Source: Patescibacteria group bacterium
GTDB taxonomy: Bacteria; Patescibacteriota; Microgenomatia; UBA1400; MFAQ01
Reading direction: 5' to 3'
Assembly: GCA_018819325.1 (NCBI GenBank)
Contig: JAHJQJ010000021.1
Location: 1 to 34,614, forward strand
Length of the DNA: 34,614 bases
How positions within the stretch are numbered: position 1 is the stretch's first letter; each line of letters opens with the position of its first letter. Position numbers and translations under genes: made by a program. Below the pieces are notes generated by a model. That model was not told the origin of the DNA. It saw nothing but the letters and a program-made list of their open reading frames with translations, and did not search any database. Of this stretch, positions 29,418 to 34,614 are shown one piece after another.

Positions 29418-29630
29418 TTAAGAAATTCTTTTATGGTTACTTCACTCTGCCTTAAGATGGCTCGCAAGGTACCTTTTGGTAAGTCGCGGTTATGCATAGC
29501 GACTGTAGGTAGCTCTGCCGTCGGGATGAATTAGTCGAGCATGACTGCCAGTTTGTCTGGCAACCTTGAATCCTAGCTTGGTGAGTTTTTTTATCACGTT
29601 TTTGGGTCTGACGGCAGGGAGTTTAGCCAT
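29411..29630 (-). pseudogene. hicA: HicA-like mRNA interferase toxin, frameshifted
   Basis: HicA toxins are small dsRBD-like RNases. The frame from ATG 29628-29630 reads MAKLPAVRPKNVIKKLTKLG, keeps the catalytic histidine in RQTGSHARLIHPDGRAT, then stops at 29490 (46 aa). Removing one G of the GG at 29508-29509 (plus strand) restores RATTVAMHNRDLPKGTLRAIL and the rest up to a stop at 29411, a full 72-aa HicA. So it is a one-base frameshift, either real or a sequencing/assembly error. It starts 2 nt after the hicB stop; order antitoxin-first is a known variant. Confidence 0.85.
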
Positions 29631-29632
29631 AT

Positions 29633-29923
29633 CTAGACGGCAAACTGGGTGGATGGATTGAAAAAGAAAGGTACTTGAGTATTGGTGATCATTTCTTCGT
29701 TGGGGTGATCGACAGGAATTTCTTTATGTTCTTTTTGTAGAGACTCTAAATGAAAACTAATTGTGCCTTGGATATTTTTTAAGGCTTCTTGAGGACTACC
29801 TCCATCATCAACCACACCTAGGGTCGGACAAAAAGCAACGTAACATGGTTTTTTGCTACCGGTTCGTGTATCGGGTCTTAAGATTACTCGATAGTCAAGA
29901 ACGGTTTTCTTTTGTGTTTTCAT
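29633..29923 (-). CDS. hicB: HicB-like antitoxin
   Basis: 96 aa. RNase H-like partial fold of HicB antitoxins: DYRVILRPDTRTGSKKPCYVAFCPTLGVVDDGGSPQEALKNIQGTI, with the family 'y.a..P.lpg..t.G.t.eEAl.n...ai' pattern. No clear C-terminal DNA-binding helix-turn-helix; the tail (MITNTQVPFFFNPSTQ) is short. The partner hicA is frameshifted, so hicB may now be an orphan antitoxin or solitary. Its promoter, TGC-TATACT 9 nt upstream, is independent of the polysaccharide genes around it. Confidence 0.85.
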   Translation of the reverse strand: MKTQKKTVLDYRVILRPDTRTGSKKPCYVAFCPTLGVVDDGGSPQEALKNIQGTISFHLESLQKEHKEIPVDHPNEEMITNTQVPFFFNPSTQFAV

Positions 29924-29932
29924 ATTGAGTTA

Positions 29933-29941
29933 AGTATAGCA
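29933..29941 (-). promoter_or_regulatory. Extended -10 promoter of hicBA, likely leaderless
   Basis: Minus strand TGC-TATACT, 9 nt, ATG at 29923. A palindrome that could be an operator lies just upstream (29954-29974). Confidence 0.62.
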
Positions 29942-29953
29942 AAGTTGGGGCGT

Positions 29954-29974
29954 GTAAAGTATGCGATACTTTAC
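29954..29974. repeat. Palindrome GTAAAGTAT-GCG-ATACTTTAC (family G variant)
   Basis: 9-bp perfect stem. It includes the stop codon of the GT4 gene and lies about 12 bp upstream of the hicB -10. The AAGTAT/ATACTT core is shared with 8397-8415 and 19551-19569. Confidence 0.82.
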
Positions 29975-31074
29975 AGTGATTTGTAGGCTTTAATGGTTTC
30001 TCTGGCTGTTTTGGTCCAGGAGAATCTTTTTACCCTTAAAAAACCTTTTGCTTTTAGGTTTTTTAATACTTCTCTGTCCCCCATTATTTGCTCTAGCCTC
30101 AATATGAGACTTTTTTGATTATATGGATCAAAATAAAGAGCGGCGTTGCTATAGACCTCTGGTAAGCAGGTGGCGTCTGAAGAGAGAACTGGTAAGCCGG
30201 CCGCCATGGCTTCTAGACCGGTGAGACCAAAACCTTCAATAAGAGAGGGATGAACTAAGGCTAAGGCTTGAGAGTAAAGAACGGCCAGATCGTTATCCGG
30301 AACAAACCCTAAATAGTGAACATGGTTGTTTTTATTTATTTTATTTTCGAAAACACTGCGTGCACAAACAATAGCCAGAGTTAATTGGTGCTTATGGATT
30401 TTGTTAAAGTTTTTAATGGCTGAAACTAAAAAGTTGATGTTCTTGTGGGGATACAGATTGCCTGTGTAAATAACGAATGGTTTACGAAGATTGTATTTTT
30501 TGAATATATGACTAGGTTTGATTTTTACATCCACCTTAAGAGCCTTATCCACGGCTTCGTAGGTTACGTGAACCTTCTGGGGGTTTAAGTTGTAGTTGTT
30601 AACTAAATTATCCTTCCAAAATTTACTTGGGGTAATTATAATTTTGGCTTTACGGATATTTATAGCAACAGCGAAACGATAAGCCAGTTGCTTAATCCAG
30701 TAAACTTGGGGTGATCTAGTGGTGGATTCCTTGCCTGTGGAGATGTGTTTTATGAGATCGTGAATTGTAATAACAAGTTTGCCAGGGTAAAAAATGGGGG
30801 CGTTAAAATGGGGAACGTGCAAAAGATCAAGCTTGGCACGAGCAAATATAAATGGGTTTATTATTTGTTCGGCGAATGAATAAATTGGGGTGTTTAACTT
30901 AACAAACTTAAATTTTTTTAGAGATTCGATCTCTGATTTAATATCTTGGTTGCCAAAAATGACGTAGGTATTTTTGCGATCCGCTTGAGCTAGGGCCAGA
31001 ATTAGATTTCTGGTGTATCGGCCTATACCAGTATGTTTATTGCCATATAATCTGGCGTCGATACCTATTTGCAT
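29971..31074 (-). CDS. GT4-family glycosyltransferase
   Basis: 367 aa GT-B transferase. N-terminal IDARLYGNKHTGIGRYTRNL, HVPHFNAPIF and ITIHDLIKHI are typical of mannosyl/rhamnosyl-type GT4. The donor site includes YTGNLYPHKNINFLVSA and HPSLIEGFGLTGLEAMAAGLPVLSSDATCLPEV. It ends KGFLRVKRFSWTKTARETIKAYKSL; a copy of this end lies past hicA at 29362-29417. It is spaced 1 nt from the upstream GT2. Acceptor unknown. Confidence 0.9.
   Translation of the reverse strand: MQIGIDARLYGNKHTGIGRYTRNLILALAQADRKNTYVIFGNQDIKSEIESLKKFKFVKLNTPIYSFAEQIINPFIFARAKLDLLHVPHFNAPIFYPGKLVITIHDLIKHISTGKESTTRSPQVYWIKQLAYRFAVAINIRKAKIIITPSKFWKDNLVNNYNLNPQKVHVTYEAVDKALKVDVKIKPSHIFKKYNLRKPFVIYTGNLYPHKNINFLVSAIKNFNKIHKHQLTLAIVCARSVFENKINKNNHVHYLGFVPDNDLAVLYSQALALVHPSLIEGFGLTGLEAMAAGLPVLSSDATCLPEVYSNAALYFDPYNQKSLILRLEQIMGDREVLKNLKAKGFLRVKRFSWTKTARETIKAYKSL
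30002..30060. repeat. Right flank direct repeat of hicBA (inside GT4 3' end)
   Basis: Parent copy of 29362-29417; the interval between the two carries hicB, hicA and the last codons of the GT4 gene. Confidence 0.8.
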
Positions 31075-31075
31075 A

Positions 31076-31987
31076 TTAACTTAGTTGCCATTTGAGTAAT
31101 CTAAGAGATCCTTTTATTTTAATTCCCAACATCATAAACCAAATAAAGGGTGCTGGGTATTTTTTAGAGTAGTGTTTTTTAATAAATATTTCCCACGCCC
31201 TGATTGACGCTCTGGCTATTTTTATTTTTATTTTTTTGCTGGCTTGGGTAATTTTTTTAGTTTCTTGTCTAATGCCAGAAGAAGCCCCTTTTAAATGAAG
31301 AGTGCTAACTTTGGGGTAATAGATTATTTTGTAACCAGCCTGTTGTAGTCTGTAGCAGATGTCTATGTCTTCTCCGTAGAAAAAATAGTCTTCGTCCCAA
31401 CCGCCTATTTGATTAAACAGTTTTAAAGATATTAAAAAATATGAACCGGCTATTACAGGAACTGCTGTAGGGCGTTTGATTTGCCTAAAACCTAGGTGGT
31501 ATAAATTGAAGACTAAAGATTTGGGGAATATTTTTGATAGGCCAAAAAGACGGCAAAAAGTATTCCAGGGTGTGGGGAAGCCACGACGATTGTCATAGTC
31601 TGTGGTGCCATCTGCTAGAAGCAGTTTAATGGTTAGAGCACCAACTTTGGGGTGTTTTTTAAGATACTTTAGGGGTTTAACCAGGCTGAACTTTTTTAAA
31701 ACGGTGTCGGAGTTTAAAAAAAGTAAGTAATTAGAGTTTGCCAGCTTGGCCCCTATATTATTGGCTTTGGCAAAACCTAGATTTTTATTATTTTGAATTA
31801 ATTGAACTTGAGGATATTTTTTGTTGACCATGTGAACACTGCCGTCTGTAGATTTATTGTCAACCACAATAACCTCTATACCTTGCTTGGGGTGGATAGC
31901 TTTGTAAACGGAGACTAAACAGTCGTCAAGAAGCTTACGGGTATTGTAAGTAACAATGATAATGGCCAGATCTTTTTTGGGGAGCAT
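31076..31987 (-). CDS. GT2-family glycosyltransferase (rhamnosyltransferase-like)
   Basis: 303 aa GT-A inverting transferase. [21 protein letters not shown], the DxD-like region [10 protein letters not shown] and [41 protein letters not shown] (ED-Y and catalytic base region), and HLKGASSG, all as in WbbL-type rhamnosyltransferases. It has no long membrane domain. It overlaps the GT4 stop at 31987 by one base. Confidence 0.92.
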   Translation of the reverse strand: MLPKKDLAIIIVTYNTRKLLDDCLVSVYKAIHPKQGIEVIVVDNKSTDGSVHMVNKKYPQVQLIQNNKNLGFAKANNIGAKLANSNYLLFLNSDTVLKKFSLVKPLKYLKKHPKVGALTIKLLLADGTTDYDNRRGFPTPWNTFCRLFGLSKIFPKSLVFNLYHLGFRQIKRPTAVPVIAGSYFLISLKLFNQIGGWDEDYFFYGEDIDICYRLQQAGYKIIYYPKVSTLHLKGASSGIRQETKKITQASKKIKIKIARASIRAWEIFIKKHYSKKYPAPFIWFMMLGIKIKGSLRLLKWQLS

Positions 31988-33186
31988 TATTTTTTGTTTA
32001 ATTGATGATAAATAGAGCTTAATTTAGTGGCAATATTTTTGTAATTGTAGTTTTTTTCTACATGGGCTCGTGCGTTTTTGGCTAGTTTTTCTGCTAACTG
32101 GGGAGATTTTATCAGCTTAACAATGTGTTTGCTAAGGGTGAGCGGGGTGTTACCTATTAAAACATGGACGCCGTGCTTGGCGCCCAAACCCTGGATACCA
32201 ACTTTGGTGGAGACAATTGGTTGCTGACTAGCCATGGCGGCTAGGTTTTTTAAACGTGTTCCACCAGGACCCCTAATGGTAGAGGCGAAAACAGTGTCTT
32301 GATTCCAGGCTTTTACCAAGCTATTAGTGTCGTCTTCTGGCAGATTTTCAATGTTAATTGAGTGGCTTGACAAATCAATTATGTTTTTGGGGATATGTTG
32401 GCCAACAATATGTAATTTGACATTAGGAATTTCCTTTTTTACCAGGGGAAAGACTTGTCCAATCAGAAGATGGGCGGCTTCTTTGTTTTGCAACCACTTA
32501 AAATTAGAAACAAAAAGAATAACAGGGTTTTTACCAGTCCAAGATGTTTTTTTCTTGAATAGATTTAGATTGACTCCGTTGGGTACTATTTTAACGTCGA
32601 GGTCTGGTAAAAGTTTTTTCATTTCTTGACTGTCTTGATGAGATACGGCTACCACTTGATCAGCTTTTTGCCAGTAATATTTTTCCCAGTATTTAAGCTT
32701 AGCAAGATCGATGTTAAATAACGGTCTAATAAAGATGGAGGCCGTGTTGTTTATATAATGCTGGTATACCAAGTACTCGATTGTTTGGTCTACCAAGACA
32801 ATGGGGGTGGTTGTTTCTGGAATACTAGGCATGACGTAAAAAGTTTCGGCGTGGATGATGTCATAATTTCCTGTATCAAGTTCTTTTTTTACGGCTGCTT
32901 TTACACCAGGAGCGGAGTTTCTAACAATTAAAAATGGCTGACTGGTAAAGCCGGTACGAATTATGTTTTTAAGAGTAAAGGGGTTGGGACTTCTTTGGAA
33001 GGTAAGTATTTTGTGGCAGTATTTTAAAAGATGCTTTTTGTATTTATTCTCACTTTTATTTTTTATTAAAGAAACTAAAGTTATTTGATGATTTTTATAT
33101 AGGTGCTTGAGCAGATTTAGAGTTCTAATTTGACCACCAGAGGAATCGGGATAAGGCAGATATGGGGTGAGCATTAAAATCTTCAT
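31987..33186 (-). CDS. GT4-family glycosyltransferase
   Basis: 399 aa. N-terminal [25 protein letters not shown]; donor half begins [19 protein letters not shown]; the family E-x7-E loop is altered to [33 protein letters not shown], as in the 'sugar transferase, PEP-CTERM/EpsH-associated' type where RxGxGTRLKxLEAMA is usual; here alanine replaces that first-position glutamate (LAAMA for LEAMA). It follows the GT39-like gene by 1 nt. Acceptor unknown. Confidence 0.87.
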   Translation of the reverse strand: MKILMLTPYLPYPDSSGGQIRTLNLLKHLYKNHQITLVSLIKNKSENKYKKHLLKYCHKILTFQRSPNPFTLKNIIRTGFTSQPFLIVRNSAPGVKAAVKKELDTGNYDIIHAETFYVMPSIPETTTPIVLVDQTIEYLVYQHYINNTASIFIRPLFNIDLAKLKYWEKYYWQKADQVVAVSHQDSQEMKKLLPDLDVKIVPNGVNLNLFKKKTSWTGKNPVILFVSNFKWLQNKEAAHLLIGQVFPLVKKEIPNVKLHIVGQHIPKNIIDLSSHSINIENLPEDDTNSLVKAWNQDTVFASTIRGPGGTRLKNLAAMASQQPIVSTKVGIQGLGAKHGVHVLIGNTPLTLSKHIVKLIKSPQLAEKLAKNARAHVEKNYNYKNIATKLSSIYHQLNKK

Positions 33187-33187
33187 A

Positions 33188-34567
33188 TTAAAGTTTCAAA
33201 ATTACAAATTGATCGGTTTTCTCTAGGACTTCAAAATTGGGATTTTGCATTAATTTGTTGGTGTCTGTATCAAAATTAACCGAGACGTAATGGGTGGCAC
33301 CCAAAGAAACCATTTGGTCTATGTCGTGGGTTAAAAGCGGCCAACCATAACGGTTGGTTTGGTATAGAAAGGCCGTGTCGCCCATGTAGGGAGCGATGAC
33401 TCTGGCGTCTTTGGGGAGTAATTTATCTACAGCTTGACCGGCCACGATAATGCTGGGGTTGTTTATCTGGTAGAGACCTTTAATTTCGTACCAAGAGAAA
33501 GCCGAGCTTAAGATAAAAATTACAATGGCTGTGGCCCAGAGAAGGGGTCTTGAAAATAAAGTTTTGGGTAGGGAGGTAAGGGTGGCTACTCCCCTGCCTA
33601 GCAACAAACTAATAAATGGCATGGTTATGCTTTGGTAGTAGTCGTGGGTAATGTTGCCACTAGCTAAAACGCTAAAGTAGGCAAGGATGCCGACTGCAAA
33701 TAGTGCATAGCTCCAGTTTAAGGTTTTAATGGGTTTTTTAAGAAGCCCAAGGACTAAGAAAATACTGCCCCAATAGCCCAAGATTAATTTACCCAAGCGT
33801 TCGGCAAATAACCACCTAAACCAAGCGGGTCTAAACCTAATACCGTTTTGGTTAAAAAGCCAGTCGGAAGCAGGGATCCCTGCTGGGAAGTGGCTGATCC
33901 AAGACCGCCAAAGAATAAAGGGGGTTAAGGCAAGTATTCCGTAGATGATAAATTTCTTAAAATTATTTTTATTTATTAAAAGCAGGTACGGAAGAATAAA
34001 AAACACGGCATAGGGTTTAACTAAAAGGGCAAGGCTAAAAAATATGGCAGAAAATAATAATTTTGATTGGATGGCTAGAAAAAATGAGGCTAGAAAAAGT
34101 GTAATCATTAACGGTTCTGGCAGAATTACTCTGGAGTAAAATATATTAAATGGTAAAAGGGCAAAAAATATAGATGAATAAAGGGCGGTTTTTTTGCCTG
34201 ATATCTTATTGGCAATTAAATAAATAAAGGTTAAGGAAATAAGAGATAAGATAACGGAGGTTAATCTGCCGGCGGTTTCTAGATTTAGGTTCCCCAGACG
34301 AAAAACCCCCAGATGCATTAAGTTATATAAAGGAAACTCTACCATTCTGTAGCCATTGGGATTTTCTAGGCCGGAAGGGATGTTGGAAATATCTTGGTAA
34401 CGAGGGATAAATAGATTAACGCCTTCTTGACTGAAAACTCTAGTAACTGAAGCGGTATCTGCCTGACGCCAGGAATGCCAATCGGCTACGGGGCTATCTA
34501 TTTTATAAAGCCTGACCATAAGGGCCATGACTAGTATTAAGAAAAATGCAAGATGCTTTTTGATCAT
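33188..34567 (-). CDS. GT39/ArnT-like membrane glycosyltransferase
   Basis: 459 aa from ATG 34565-34567 (MIKKHLAFF); a TTG at 34603 is also possible. Polytopic GT-C enzyme that transfers sugar from a polyprenyl-phosphate donor outside the membrane. First loop RLYKIDSPVADWHSWRQADTASVTRVF carries the acidic/HSWRQxD signature of this group (recalled). About ten to twelve hydrophobic segments follow, then a soluble C-terminal domain (ASHYV-type: DQMVSLGATHYVSVNFDTD). It is first of the polysaccharide genes in the window; the operon may begin beyond the edge. Confidence 0.85.
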   Translation of the reverse strand: MIKKHLAFFLILVMALMVRLYKIDSPVADWHSWRQADTASVTRVFSQEGVNLFIPRYQDISNIPSGLENPNGYRMVEFPLYNLMHLGVFRLGNLNLETAGRLTSVILSLISLTFIYLIANKISGKKTALYSSIFFALLPFNIFYSRVILPEPLMITLFLASFFLAIQSKLLFSAIFFSLALLVKPYAVFFILPYLLLINKNNFKKFIIYGILALTPFILWRSWISHFPAGIPASDWLFNQNGIRFRPAWFRWLFAERLGKLILGYWGSIFLVLGLLKKPIKTLNWSYALFAVGILAYFSVLASGNITHDYYQSITMPFISLLLGRGVATLTSLPKTLFSRPLLWATAIVIFILSSAFSWYEIKGLYQINNPSIIVAGQAVDKLLPKDARVIAPYMGDTAFLYQTNRYGWPLLTHDIDQMVSLGATHYVSVNFDTDTNKLMQNPNFEVLEKTDQFVILKL

Positions 34568-34589
34568 GATTTGGTGCTTAGTGATAGAC

Positions 34590-34613
34590 CCATTATGCTC
34601 CAAAACATAATGG
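34590..34613. repeat. 8-bp inverted repeat upstream of the GT39-like gene
   Basis: CCATTATG / CATAATGG with an 8-nt loop CTCCAAAA, about 25 bp upstream of the preferred ATG. It could be an operator or the 3' hairpin of the previous gene; the window ends here. Confidence 0.4.
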
Positions 34614-34614
34614 C

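Overview
The window looks like a contig from a bacterium of the Candidate Phyla Radiation (Patescibacteria), most likely the Microgenomates side. This is inference from gene content: a compact, overlapping division cluster, a MurG whose nucleotide loop reads TGGHHNST, an IleRS with HHAW in place of HIGH, a DUF4012 protein beside glycosyltransferases, and almost no Shine-Dalgarno sequences. TGA is used as a stop (rsmH, ftsI), so the glycine-TGA code of Gracilibacteria/Absconditabacteria does not apply. No rRNA, tRNA, CRISPR array or transposase gene was seen.

Layout. 1-302 is the 3' end of signal peptidase I (+), meeting parB stop-to-stop. 299-2795 (-) carries rplU, a Trm11/G10-like methyltransferase, rpmA and parB. 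3156-19465 is a division/cell-wall cluster, almost all on the minus strand. In transcription order it runs mraZ, rsmH, ftsL, ftsI, dgkA, mraY, a small coiled-coil gene, ftsW, murG, ftsQ-like, ftsA, ftsZ, ileS, rodA. The murC-F and ddl ligase genes are absent from it. A plus-strand M42-like peptidase gene (14498-15760) interrupts it. 19744-23738 holds orphan genes around glyS, including a possible PBECR-type nuclease domain. 23930-34567 (-) is a surface-polysaccharide cluster: GT39-like membrane transferase, three GT4s, one GT2, manC, an initiating sugar-phosphate transferase, DUF4012, and recO last. A hicB gene with a frameshifted hicA sits inside it.

How the genes work together. MraY and MurG make lipid II, and FtsW/FtsI polymerise it at the FtsZ/FtsA ring with FtsQ and FtsL. 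RodA serves elongation. The DgkA-type kinase would supply or recycle undecaprenyl phosphate, which the sugar transferase also needs for polysaccharide export.

What stands out. (1) Many palindromic repeats bounded by GTCAT and ATGAC, one inside the methyltransferase frame and one inside the DUF4012 frame. A separate palindromic element is shared in frame by the FtsZ and ParB linkers. This resembles the protein-embedded palindromic elements of Rickettsia. (2) At about ten independent starts, a -10 hexamer (usually TGn-extended) lies only 4-9 nt before the start codon, implying leaderless mRNAs. (3) A 36-codon chimeric ORF joins the dgkA 5' end, including its promoter, to the ftsI 3' end. (4) The hicBA module is flanked by direct copies of a glycosyltransferase 3' end.
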